NCBI RefSeq assembly: GCF_001017435.1
Contig: NZ_CP011371.1
Location: 1,550,001 to 1,614,000, forward strand
Reading direction: 5' to 3'
Length of the DNA: 64,000 nucleotides
Source of the DNA: Caldimonas brevitalea
Lineage (GTDB): Bacteria > Pseudomonadota > Gammaproteobacteria > Burkholderiales > Burkholderiaceae_C
The notes beneath the pieces were generated by a model. The model was not told where the DNA came from and made no database searches. It was given only the letters and a program-made list of their open reading frames with translations. Below, one piece after another: positions 37,967 to 46,212 of this stretch (its first letter is position 1; the number at the start of each line of letters is the position of its first letter). Both the position numbers and the translations under genes were made by a program.

Positions 37967-38902
37967 ATGACTGCGAGTTCGACCACCGCCGCTGACCCCG
38001 TGGGCCGCGGCGCCCTGCCGTGGGGCGCGGGCCTGCTCGGCTTTGCGCTTGGCGGCTTTTTCGACGGCATCCTGCTGCACCAGGTGCTGCAGTGGCACCA
38101 CTTGCTGAGTGGCATCGAGGCCAATGACGGGCCTCTGGATCTGCGCACCCAGTTGCTGGCCGACGGCTTGTTCCATGCGGCGATGTATGTCGTCGCCGTG
38201 GCAGGGCTGTTCCTGTTGCTGCGCCATCGGGCCCGGCTGGGCGCCCCCGGCGCCGGCCGGCGGCTGATGGCCGACGCCTTGCTCGGCTTCGGCATCTGGC
38301 ATGTCGTCGACGCCGTGCTGAGCCACTGGACACTCGGCCTGCATCGCATCCGCATGGGGGTGGACAACCCCTGGTTGTGGGACCTCGGCTGGCTGCTCGT
38401 CTTCGGCCTGGGTGCGCTGGTCGCGGCCTGGGCGTTGCGCAGGAGGCCCCCGGCCCGGTCTGGAGGGGGCCCCGCGACGGCCACTCTGTTGGTGCTGCTC
38501 GCCGCCGGCGCCGCGGCCTGGGCCACGCGGGCCCCGGCCGGGGCGCCGGCGACGGTGACCGTGCTGCTGTCGCCCGGCGCCGCGGCCTGGGCCACGCGGG
38601 CCCCGGCCGGGGCGCCGGCGACGGTGACCGTGCTGCTGTCGCCCGGCGCCCCGCCTGCTGCGGGCTGGCGTCAGGCCGAGCGCCTGAGCGCGTCGGTGTT
38701 GTGGGTCGACGCGCGCGGCAGTGTTTGGGTGCTCGCACTGCCGACGGGGCAGCGCACGCCGGCATCGGCCATGGCCACGGGAATGTCCTGGCGGGACGGG
38801 GTGCTGCTCGTCGGATCCTCCTGGAGCGCCGCCGCCTGTCTGGGCTGGAGTCGAGGCGGCGAGCCGCAGCGCGCGCGGGGCGGCTTGCAGCGATCGGCGT
38901 AG
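37967..38902 (+). CDS. DUF2243 membrane protein with internal tandem duplication
   Basis: 311 residues from ATG 37967. DUF2243 part at about 1-165 has four hydrophobic segments and conserved GGFFDGILLHQVLQWHHLLS, LFHAAMY, GFGIWHVVDAVLSHWTLGLHRIR, DNPWLWDLGWLLVFG, with many His on or near the membrane, suggesting metal binding. Residues about 180-228 consist of a 23-residue unit (AAAWATRAPAGAPATVTVLL plus SPG) repeated exactly by a 69-bp tandem duplication. The final 80 residues (ASVLWVDARGSVWVLALPTG) look like a small beta domain. Function unknown; family members often occur near cytochrome or copper genes, not seen here. Confidence 0.85.
   Translation: MTASSTTAADPVGRGALPWGAGLLGFALGGFFDGILLHQVLQWHHLLSGIEANDGPLDLRTQLLADGLFHAAMYVVAVAGLFLLLRHRARLGAPGAGRRLMADALLGFGIWHVVDAVLSHWTLGLHRIRMGVDNPWLWDLGWLLVFGLGALVAAWALRRRPPARSGGGPATATLLVLLAAGAAAWATRAPAGAPATVTVLLSPGAAAWATRAPAGAPATVTVLLSPGAPPAAGWRQAERLSASVLWVDARGSVWVLALPTGQRTPASAMATGMSWRDGVLLVGSSWSAAACLGWSRGGEPQRARGGLQRSA
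38506..38650 (+). repeat. 69-bp perfect tandem duplication
   Basis: A 69-bp unit (23 codons) occurs twice head to tail without a mismatch, plus a few bases of a third unit. The frame is kept, so the protein is lengthened by 23 residues. Confidence 0.9.
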
Positions 38903-39247
38903 TTTTTTCAGCACGGGGCATTTATTGCCCACGGCTCTTTTCCGGTGCGCATGCACCGACGGCGTGTGCGCGGGGGCTTGAGCCGCCACTGCCGCTATGC
39001 TGTGCAAGTAAGCTCGCCGGCTCGACGCTGCCGACAGCCGCGCGAGCACCCGGCCCGCCATATGCAAGGTCGAGACGATCCCGCATCACCTTGTGCTTCT
39101 CGCCGTTGTAGAGCCCGACCTTCTTGCTTTGATGAATGTCCAAATGAGGCGACGTTTCATTTCTTTTTCTTCATCCGTGAACCGGGCAGCGACACACGGG
39201 GCGTGCCGCTGCGCGACCCCACCTTGTGCCGAGCAGCCCTAGTCGCC
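38903..39247. other. Intergenic, no supported gene
   Basis: An open frame of 73 codons exists on the minus strand (38922-39143), product without recognisable family and no ribosome site; not called. A patch around 39130-39190 is notably richer in A and T than its surroundings and may hold the promoter of the DUF1801 gene. Confidence 0.45.
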
Positions 39248-39610
39248 ATGCGTACACCTGTCCGACCTGCAGCCCTGGTGGCTGCCTATTTCGACAACCT
39301 GTTGCCTGACGAGCGTGCCACTGCCCAGGCATTGCAACGCGCGGTGCTCGACGCCGCCCCGGGGCTCGAGCAAAGCGTGAAGTGGGGCAACCTCGTCTTC
39401 AGCGCCTCGGGTCAACATGTGCTCGCCATCGTGACGCACAAGACCCATGCCAACCTGCAGTTCTTCCAGGGGGCCGCGATCGCCCCTCAGTTTTCACAGC
39501 TGGAAGGCTCGGGCAAGGGGGTACGGCATCTCAAGTGCCGCTATCGGCAGCCCGTCGATGAAGCCTTGATCAAGAGCATGGTGGAAGCGGCTCTCGACGA
39601 ACTGGGCTGA
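39248..39610 (+). CDS. DUF1801 (YdhG-like) protein
   Basis: 120 residues from ATG 39248. Contains the DUF1801 hallmarks: LQRAVLDAAPGLEQSVKWGNLVFSASGQHVLAI, HKTHANLQFFQGAAI, GKGVRHLKCRY, DEALIKSMVEAALDEL. Cytoplasmic. Structural relatives fold like iron-chaperone/frataxin-like domains; role unknown. Convergent with the CPBP gene, 15 bp apart. Confidence 0.85.
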   Translation: MRTPVRPAALVAAYFDNLLPDERATAQALQRAVLDAAPGLEQSVKWGNLVFSASGQHVLAIVTHKTHANLQFFQGAAIAPQFSQLEGSGKGVRHLKCRYRQPVDEALIKSMVEAALDELG

Positions 39611-39625
39611 GCCGCCGGCGGCCGG

Positions 39626-40363
39626 TCAGCCGCCGAACAGCGCGGCCCGCAGCACGTTGAGCGCCAGGTGCAGCAGCACCGAGGCCCAGACGCTGCCGGT
39701 GAACTGGAACACCGCGCCGTAGAACAGGCCCGCCACCCCGGCCAGCAGCATGAAGGACGGGCCGCCGCCGACGTGCGCGATGCCGAACAACACAGCCGTG
39801 ATCACCAGCGCCGCCCAGCGGCCGTAGCGCTGCAGTGGCGTATGCAACCAGCGGCGGAAGAACCATTCCTCGGCGATGGTGCCGAACAGGTTGCCGAATG
39901 CGTAGGTCGCCACATGGGCCGGCGTGGCCGGGGCCCAGTGCACGAAACCGATGGCCCATGCCAGTGCCGGCACCAGCACCAGACAGGCGAGCGCGGCCGC
40001 CGTGCAGGCGCGGTTCCAGCGCCAGGCCGAGGGCAGCATCGCGACGGCCGACAGCCCGGCCACCGCCTTGCCGGCGTTGACCGAGACCACCCCCAGGTCC
40101 ACGCGCGAGTAGCCGGGCACCAGCGACATCCCAAGCGCCAGCATGACGACACCGGCGGCCACGAAGCAGGGCAGGGCGACGGCCTTGCGCTGGGTCACCG
40201 CGGCGTACAGCGTCACCGCCAGCAGCAAGGCGGCCAGCAGGGGCGCGGGCCCGTGCGCCAGGCCGTTCGCATAGGCAGCACCGCACAACGCAGGGCCGAC
40301 GGCGGCACGCAACCAGGCGGCGGAGGGGGTGGACGGCAGGTTCAGACGCTGGGCGAGACGCAT
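39626..40363 (-). CDS. CPBP-family intramembrane metalloprotease
   Basis: 245 residues from ATG 40363; a GTG at 40408 is in frame. About seven hydrophobic segments. The three ABI/CPBP motifs are present: EEWFFRRW (EExxxR), FGIAHV (FxxxH) and HLALNV (HxxxN), which place the metal-binding residues in the membrane. Such proteins cut membrane substrates or support bacteriocin self-immunity. No bacteriocin gene is nearby. Neighbour to a convergent DUF1801 gene and, 57 bp upstream, an AraC gene on the same strand. Confidence 0.88.
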   Translation of the reverse strand: MRLAQRLNLPSTPSAAWLRAAVGPALCGAAYANGLAHGPAPLLAALLLAVTLYAAVTQRKAVALPCFVAAGVVMLALGMSLVPGYSRVDLGVVSVNAGKAVAGLSAVAMLPSAWRWNRACTAAALACLVLVPALAWAIGFVHWAPATPAHVATYAFGNLFGTIAEEWFFRRWLHTPLQRYGRWAALVITAVLFGIAHVGGGPSFMLLAGVAGLFYGAVFQFTGSVWASVLLHLALNVLRAALFGG

Positions 40364-40420
40364 CGTCGAGGCACTTTCAGGCTGCGGGTGGGGCGGCCGT
40401 GGCGGCACGGCGCACCGCCT

Positions 40421-41314
40421 TCAGGCGGCGACATTTTGCGTGCGCCGGAACGCTTGTGGCGACATGCCCGACCAGCGCTTGAACTGCCGGCTGAAGTGCG
40501 CCCCGTTGGCGTAGCCCAGCTGCTCGCTCACCTGCGCCACGCTGAGCTGCGTGTTGAGCAGCAACAGCTTGGCGCGGCGCAGCTTCAGGCTCGATCGGTA
40601 GTGCTGGGCCGACATGCCATAGACCTGCTTGAACAGTGCGTTGCCATAGTCCGGCGCATAGCCCAGCCGCCGGATGGCCGCCTCCAGCGGGGTCTCCTGC
40701 GCACCTTGGTCGACTTCACGCTCGATCAGCGCGGCGAGGCTGGCGGCCGTCTGCAGGGCGGCCTGCGGCAGTGCTGGCGCCTGCTCGACGCGGGCCTCGC
40801 AGGCGACGGCGAGTGCCGCGAACAAACCGGTCAGCGCGGCGCCCATGGCCAGTCGCCAGCGCAGTGCCGAGTCGGCGGGCCCGACCTGCAGCGCCGCCAT
40901 GCGGTCGAGCCAGGGCCGCACCTCCTGCATCGCGGGCTCGTGTGCACACCACACGCGCGTGCCGGCCAGGCACAACAGACGCCGCAGGTCGATGTCGTCG
41001 ACATCGAAATGCAGGCAGTAGAAGCGCGACGCAACATCGGTCGACGCCGCATGCGCCTCGAAGGGTGTGAGCAACAGCAGGTCGCCCGGGCCCTGGGTCA
41101 GCGTGTTGCCCGTGAGCCGCACCTGTTGCTCGCCCTCGAGCAACAAGCACAGCTCGAAGTACGGATGGTCGTGGCGCGGATAGCTCCAGCCCTGCGGCAC
41201 GTCGGCCCGATGGGCACCACTGAGCATGAAGGCAGAACTCAGTTCGGGCTGCTCGACCAGTTCGAGTTCGGGGCGGGGTGTCGGGAGGCGGTAGCTCGGC
41301 TGTCGCACATGCAT
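40421..41314 (-). CDS. AraC-family transcriptional regulator
   Basis: 297 residues. N-terminal cupin sensor at about 20-110 (YPRHDHPYFELCLLLEGEQQVRL, GDLLLLTPFEAHAA), linker, then two HTH motifs at about 195-295 (ETPLEAAIRRLGYAPDYGNALFKQVYGMSAQHYRSSLKL and LSVAQVSEQLGYANGAHFSRQFKRWSGMSPQAFR). Divergent from the GH81 glucanase gene with 266 bp between, so it is the natural candidate to control that gene in response to a sugar or oligosaccharide; inferred from position. Confidence 0.9.
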   Translation of the reverse strand: MHVRQPSYRLPTPRPELELVEQPELSSAFMLSGAHRADVPQGWSYPRHDHPYFELCLLLEGEQQVRLTGNTLTQGPGDLLLLTPFEAHAASTDVASRFYCLHFDVDDIDLRRLLCLAGTRVWCAHEPAMQEVRPWLDRMAALQVGPADSALRWRLAMGAALTGLFAALAVACEARVEQAPALPQAALQTAASLAALIEREVDQGAQETPLEAAIRRLGYAPDYGNALFKQVYGMSAQHYRSSLKLRRAKLLLLNTQLSVAQVSEQLGYANGAHFSRQFKRWSGMSPQAFRRTQNVAA

Positions 41315-41580
41315 GGGGAACGTTGGAAACGGGTCGCACAGACGGTGAGGCGGCCCAATCTAACAAGCAAGATCGGGCGCACCGGCGACAGCCGGTTTCA
41401 CTTTGTACCGGTCGCCACGCGGTTTTGGGGACACCTGTCTCGCCTTAGGACATCGCTTCCGCCGGTCCACCCTCGCAAAATTTCCAGGCTTTGCCCGGCG
41501 CTGCCGGCCCAGCCCCAAGGACACACGGAACGCGCGCCGGCAAGCGGCACGTCGGGCCCCACAACGAGGAGCAATTCGTC

Positions 41581-43863
41581 ATGGACATCAGGTCCGGTTT
41601 GAAGTTGTGCATCACCGCGGCCGGAGTGGCCGCCTTGACGCTACAGGCCGCCGTCGCGGCCACCGTGCCGGTCGGCGCCGGCAGCTACACCGACACCTTG
41701 CCCGCCGGGCAGAAAGGGCCGTCGAACAAGGCTGGCGTGCCGGTCAGGCCCAAGGTGACGGCCGATTTCACCGGGCCGGTGCAGACCAACAAATGGTGGT
41801 CTTCGCTGATCTGGCAGTTCGATCCGGAAGACGCGCCCAACCCCTGGTCGTCGCCGATGTTCCCGCATCCGCTGTCGGTGCAGGCCTTCCAGAACGGACT
41901 CGGGCTGAGCTACAAGACCACGCCGGCCCTCAACAACGAGTACCACTACCACTACCGAGCCGAGGACCTGCGGGTCGGCCTGGCCGGCCTCAACTCGCCC
42001 GACACCCGCGTGGCCAAATACTCCGACTGGTCGGTGGTGGCACGCTGGAGCGGCGCGAGCAGCCTCGACGCCACCATCACCAAGGGTGTGCCCTTCGTCT
42101 TCTTCACCCGCCAGGGCAACGCCGATGCACAGGTGAACGTGACCTCGGGCTACCAGGGCACCTTCTACAACCAGCGCGGCGTGCTGGGCATCGAGGTCAA
42201 CGGCCACTACTACCTGCTGTGCGCGCCGACCGGGTCGAACTGGTCGTCGGGCCCGCCCTTCACGTCCAGCCTGTCGGGCAAGAACTACTTCACGGTGGCG
42301 CTGCTGCCCGACAAGTCGCCCGCCACCATCGAGCTGTACCGCAAGCACGCCTACGCCTTCATCACACACACCCGGGCGCAGTGGCGGTACGACGAGGCCA
42401 ACGCCGAGATGAACACCACCTTCACGTTCACCACCGAGCTGAAGGAATCGGGAAATGGCAACCTCAATTACACCTTGTTCGGCCTGTACCCGCACCAGTG
42501 GAAGAACAGCGCCGACCCCGTGACGCCGCTGCGCTACGTGTCGCCGCGCGGCGAGATGCGGGTGCGCGCGGGCAACTCGATGCACACCAAGATGAAGTTC
42601 AACGGCGTGCTGCCGACGCTGCCCGATGCCGGCAGCTACGACCGCAGCCGTCTCGCCGCCTATGTGCAGGACGCCTACCTGAACGACACCTATATCTCGC
42701 ACACCGACACCTACTGGGGTGGCAAGGACGCCGGCCGCCTGGCGCAGCTGGTGTGGATCGCCGACCAGGTGGGCAACAAGGCCGCACGCGACAACTTCAT
42801 CCGCGCGTTGAAGCTGTCGCTGGAGGACTGGATGCATGCCGACGCCGGTGGCGACAACCGGGGCCTCAAGCTCTATTACGACCGCACCTGGAACACGCTG
42901 ATCGGCTACCCCGCTTCGTTCAACTCCAACACCGAGCTGAACGACCATGACTTCCACTACGGCTACTGGATGATGGCGGCCGCGACGGTCGCGCATTTCG
43001 ACCCGGGCTGGGCCGCGCAAGACAAATGGGGCGCGATGGTGGAGTTCTGGATGCGTGACGTCGCCAACATGGACCGCAGCGACACGCGCTTCCCCTTCAT
43101 GCGTTCCTTTGACGTCTACTCCGGCCACGACTGGGCCAACGGGCCGGCGTTGTTCGCGTCGGGCAACAACGAGGAATCGTCGTCGGAGGCGATGAACTTC
43201 GCCACCGGCGTGGCCTTGTGGGGCGCCGCCACCGGCAACAAGCGGCTGCGCGACATGGGCATCTTCCTGCACGCGACGATGACGCGGGCCATCGAGCAGT
43301 ACTGGTTCGACGTCGACCAGAACGTCTTCCCGGCGTCGTTCCAGCACGACGTGGTGGGCATCGTCTGGGGCAGCGGCGCCGCCTATGCCACCTGGTGGAC
43401 CGCCAACCCCGAGGAGATCCACGGCATCAACTTCCTGCCCATCACCGGCGGCTCGCTCTACCTAGGCCGGCACCCGTCCTACGTGAAGCGCAACTACGAC
43501 GAGCTGGTACGACGCAACGGCGGGCCCGAGAGCGAATGGGTCGACGTGATCTGGAGTTTCCAGGCCTTGGTCGACCCCGCGGCGGCGCTGGCCAAGTTCG
43601 GTGCGGGCAACTATGCCAGCGAGGCCGGCGAGAGCAAGGCCCACACCTACCACTGGCTGCACAACCTGAACGCGATGGGGCGGGTGGACACCGGCGTGAC
43701 GGCCAACGTGCCGACCCACGCGGTGTTCAACAAGAACGGCGTGCGCACCTATGTGGCGTACAACCCGAGCGGCGCCGCGCGGACGGTGCGCTTCTCCAAC
43801 GGCGCCTGCCTGCGGGTGCAACCGAAGCGGATCGGACACGGGGCGGGGACCGATCCCTGCTGA
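41581..43863 (+). CDS. Secreted endo-1,3-beta-glucanase, GH81
   Basis: 760 residues from ATG 41581 behind GAGGAG. Signal peptide 1-31 ending AAVA. Inverting enzyme expected to cut beta-1,3-glucans such as laminarin, curdlan or fungal wall glucan. N-terminal GH81 beta-sandwich (VQTNKWWSSLIWQ, NPWSSPMFPHPLS) at about 50-270; catalytic (alpha/alpha)6 barrel after 370 with LNDHDFHYGYWMMAAATVAHFDP (catalytic Asp region) and SGNNEESSSEAMNFATGVALW (catalytic Glu pair). C-terminal end has a short beta extension with a Cys pair. Single copy, next to a divergent AraC regulator. A mycolytic or polysaccharide-degrading role is likely. Confidence 0.94.
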   Translation: MDIRSGLKLCITAAGVAALTLQAAVAATVPVGAGSYTDTLPAGQKGPSNKAGVPVRPKVTADFTGPVQTNKWWSSLIWQFDPEDAPNPWSSPMFPHPLSVQAFQNGLGLSYKTTPALNNEYHYHYRAEDLRVGLAGLNSPDTRVAKYSDWSVVARWSGASSLDATITKGVPFVFFTRQGNADAQVNVTSGYQGTFYNQRGVLGIEVNGHYYLLCAPTGSNWSSGPPFTSSLSGKNYFTVALLPDKSPATIELYRKHAYAFITHTRAQWRYDEANAEMNTTFTFTTELKESGNGNLNYTLFGLYPHQWKNSADPVTPLRYVSPRGEMRVRAGNSMHTKMKFNGVLPTLPDAGSYDRSRLAAYVQDAYLNDTYISHTDTYWGGKDAGRLAQLVWIADQVGNKAARDNFIRALKLSLEDWMHADAGGDNRGLKLYYDRTWNTLIGYPASFNSNTELNDHDFHYGYWMMAAATVAHFDPGWAAQDKWGAMVEFWMRDVANMDRSDTRFPFMRSFDVYSGHDWANGPALFASGNNEESSSEAMNFATGVALWGAATGNKRLRDMGIFLHATMTRAIEQYWFDVDQNVFPASFQHDVVGIVWGSGAAYATWWTANPEEIHGINFLPITGGSLYLGRHPSYVKRNYDELVRRNGGPESEWVDVIWSFQALVDPAAALAKFGAGNYASEAGESKAHTYHWLHNLNAMGRVDTGVTANVPTHAVFNKNGVRTYVAYNPSGAARTVRFSNGACLRVQPKRIGHGAGTDPC

Positions 43864-43876
43864 TGGATGACGCCCG

Positions 43877-45085
43877 TCAGAACAGCGGCAGCGTGTAGGC
43901 CGCCGGCGGCTCCTCGGTGGGGGCCGCCGTGCGGCGCGGTCGCGGCGACGGGACCGCGTCACGCCGGCACAACGTGCCGACCCGCACGCCCAGCAGCCGC
44001 AGCCGGCGCTCCAGCGGCACGCGTTTCAAACACTGCCCCGCAGCCTGCCGGATGAGCGCCGCGTCGCAGGTGTACTCCGGCAACGTGAGGTCGCGGGTGA
44101 CGGTCTTGAAGTTGTCATAGCGCAGCTTCAGGCCGATGGTCTTGCCGAGGTAGCCCTTGCGCACCAGATCGTCGGCGACCTGTTCGCACAGCCGCGTGAA
44201 GATGCGGCTCAACTGCTCGCGGTCGAGCCGTGCATGCAGGTCGCGTTCGAAGGTGGTTTCGCGGCTCAGCGACTTCGGCTCGCTGTAGGTCACCACCGCC
44301 CGCTCGTCGCGTCCGTGCGCGGCGTGGTGCAGCCAGGTACCGTAGCTGATGCCAAAGTGGCCCACCAGCCACTGCGGGTCGGCAGCCGCCAGGTCGCCGA
44401 TGCTGCGGATGCCCAGCGCTTCGAGCTTGGCGCTCGCCTTGGGGCCGATGCCGTTGATGCGCTTGGCCGGCAGCGGCCAGATGCGGTGCGGCAGGTCGGC
44501 CAGCGTGACGACGGTGAGGCCGTCGGGTTTGTCGAGGTCGGAGCACAGCTTGGACAGCAGCTTGTTCGGCGTCACGCCGATCGAGCAGCTGAGCCCGGTG
44601 GCGCGCTGCACATTGTTCTTGATCGCCTGCGCCACCGCCCGCACACCGCCCATCGCATCGTGACCCACCGGCTCGTCGATGCCCGGCACCTCGCTCAGGT
44701 CGATATAGATCTCGTCGATGCCGCGGTCTTCGATCTGAGGCGCGACCTCGGCCACGGCCGCCTTGAACAGCCGTGAGTAACGCCGGTACTCGTCGAAATC
44801 GGTCGGCAGCAGCACGGCGTCGGGTGCCAGGGCCGCCGCCTTCATCAAGCCCATGCCCGAGTGCAGGCCGTAGGCGCGCGCCTCGTAGGTGGCCGTGGTG
44901 ATGACACCGCGGCCGGCGTAGTCGCGCAGCACCGCGACGTCGCGCTGGCCGTCCTCGCGCAACACCGGCTGGTGGCGTCGGCCGCCGCCGATCACGACCG
45001 GGCGTCCGCGCAGCTCGGGATAACGCAACAGCTCCACCGACGCATAGAACGCGTCCATGTCGAGGTGAGCGATGTAGCGGGGCAT
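43877..45085 (-). CDS. dinB: DNA polymerase IV
   Basis: 402 residues from ATG 45085 (PRYIAHLDMDAFYASVE); upstream in-frame starts exist. Y-family translesion polymerase. Catalytic acidic residues in LDMDAFYASVE and DRGIDEIYIDLSEV, fingers/palm TATYEARAYGLHSGMGLMKA, HhH region INGIGPKASAKLEALGI, little-finger domain, and C-terminal YTLPLF, a beta-clamp binding peptide. Between VVIGGG and GVITTATYEAR sits an insertion of about 23 residues absent from E. coli Pol IV and familiar from betaproteobacterial forms. A LexA box overlaps the promoter, so SOS induction is expected. Convergent with the glucanase gene, 13 bp apart. Confidence 0.95.
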   Translation of the reverse strand: MPRYIAHLDMDAFYASVELLRYPELRGRPVVIGGGRRHQPVLREDGQRDVAVLRDYAGRGVITTATYEARAYGLHSGMGLMKAAALAPDAVLLPTDFDEYRRYSRLFKAAVAEVAPQIEDRGIDEIYIDLSEVPGIDEPVGHDAMGGVRAVAQAIKNNVQRATGLSCSIGVTPNKLLSKLCSDLDKPDGLTVVTLADLPHRIWPLPAKRINGIGPKASAKLEALGIRSIGDLAAADPQWLVGHFGISYGTWLHHAAHGRDERAVVTYSEPKSLSRETTFERDLHARLDREQLSRIFTRLCEQVADDLVRKGYLGKTIGLKLRYDNFKTVTRDLTLPEYTCDAALIRQAAGQCLKRVPLERRLRLLGVRVGTLCRRDAVPSPRPRRTAAPTEEPPAAYTLPLF

Positions 45086-45154
45086 GGGCGGGCGCGGCCG
45101 AACGGTGGGGCACGACGTGCTGCGGCGGGCTGCCAAAGGCGCCGCCATGCAGCA

Positions 45155-45196
45155 CTGTCATTTTGTACAGTATAAGGGCTGCAGGTCGCCTGGCAA
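45155..45196 (-). promoter_or_regulatory. SOS-regulated dinB promoter with LexA box
   Basis: On the minus strand: -35 TTGCCA (45191-45196), 16-bp spacer, -10 TATACT (45169-45174). Overlapping the -10 is CTGTACAAAATGACAG (45155-45170), a full match to CTG-T-N8-A-CAG, extended to ACTGT...ACAGT. LexA binding would block the polymerase directly. Confidence 0.85.
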
Positions 45197-45272
45197 GCCG
45201 CGCAGCGTGAGCGTGAGACGGCTTCGACCGGTGCCAGAATCCAGCCCTTGCTTCTGATGCGGGCATGCTGCC

Positions 45273-45719
45273 ATGGAATCACCTTGTTCTCCCAGCACTC
45301 CGGTCTCCGATCTACAAGCCCTGTTGGCGTCGCTCGAGCCGACCCTGCAGGACGGCATGTATGTGTTCGCCTCGTTGCCTGCAGGGAGCGGTTGGTTGGG
45401 CGTGGTCGAGCCGCTCGCCACCTTCCGCGAGCGCGAGGGGTTGAGCGTGGTGGTCGAGGCTTCGGTGGCGGAGGCAGCGGGGTGGCCGGTGCTGTTTCGG
45501 GCCGCATGGATCACGTTGAGCGTGCATTCCGATCTGCATGCCGTCGGCCTGACCGCGGCCGTCTCCACAGCCCTGACCGAAGCCGGCATCAGCTGCAACA
45601 TGGTGGCTGCCGCCTGCCATGACCACTTGTTCGTGCCCTGGGATGCACGACAGGCGAGCCTCGAGGTATTGCATGCCTTGCAGCGAGAGGGGAGCGCACG
45701 GCGTGTCGTGCCGGCTTGA
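45273..45719 (+). CDS. ACT-domain protein
   Basis: 148 residues. Two ACT-like halves: DLQALLASLEPTLQDGMYVFASLP and WITLSVHSDLHAVGLTAAVSTALTEAGISCNMVAA followed by HDHLFVP. This is the stand-alone ACT_7/DUF2241 type, believed to bind small ligands such as amino acids; the target is unknown. Divergent from dinB with the LexA-controlled promoter between them, so the two could share regulation only by proximity. Confidence 0.88.
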   Translation: MESPCSPSTPVSDLQALLASLEPTLQDGMYVFASLPAGSGWLGVVEPLATFREREGLSVVVEASVAEAAGWPVLFRAAWITLSVHSDLHAVGLTAAVSTALTEAGISCNMVAAACHDHLFVPWDARQASLEVLHALQREGSARRVVPA

Positions 45720-46212
45720 TGGCGCCGTCGTCGACGACTTTGCGCGCGCTGGCTGCCGTCCATAGCGTGCAACCCACCGGTCGTCGGCGTGGTGGCCACG
45801 GCCTCATCTCGTCGCTCATGACGCTGCATCTTCATGGTTAACTTTCCCTTCTTCTGCTGCTCAACTTCGACCTGCATGGCAGTCGAAAAGAGTGCGGCGA
45901 AAAACCGACGGTAAGCCTGCATCGCTTGGGTCCACCCCAAGACACCCCTGCGTGTATTTCCCGGTGGCAGGCTCGAAACCGACCGCTACTATCCGCACCT
46001 GTCGGGCAGGGCTCGAGGCCAGCACCGGTGCGGGAAAGTGGCACACCACACAATCCGACGTGATCGGTCTCGAATGCGTGCGAGCAGTTCAGCAGCAACT
46101 CTCCGGCGCCGACCTATCGCGAACCCTGTCCCCTTAGTGGGGGGGTAGCGAGGGGTGCGGCGGTAGGCGATGCTTCTCGGCGTCGTTTTGATCACCCCTG
46201 CAGGGGACCTAC
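45720..46212. other. Intergenic, upstream of the type I secretion operon
   Basis: About 490 bp. No recognisable gene on either strand; an open frame on the minus strand beginning at 45836 has a fair ribosome site but its product is unlike any protein I know and soon runs antisense to the ACT gene. The operon promoter should be here. CCCCTGCAGGGG, a perfect palindrome at 46194-46205, overlaps the ribosome site of the next gene. Confidence 0.45.

Noticed and set aside
38922..39143. 73-codon frame on the minus strand.
   Set aside because: No ribosome site, no recognised family, and Gly/Ala/Ser-rich composition typical of chance frames here.
45727..45738. Perfect palindrome GTCGTCGACGAC.
   Set aside because: Simple GC-rich repeat behind the ACT gene with no promoter elements; likely chance.
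45158..45940. Open frame on the minus strand with a fair ribosome site at 45836.
   Set aside because: Most of it is antisense to the ACT-domain gene and the product is basic low-complexity sequence.
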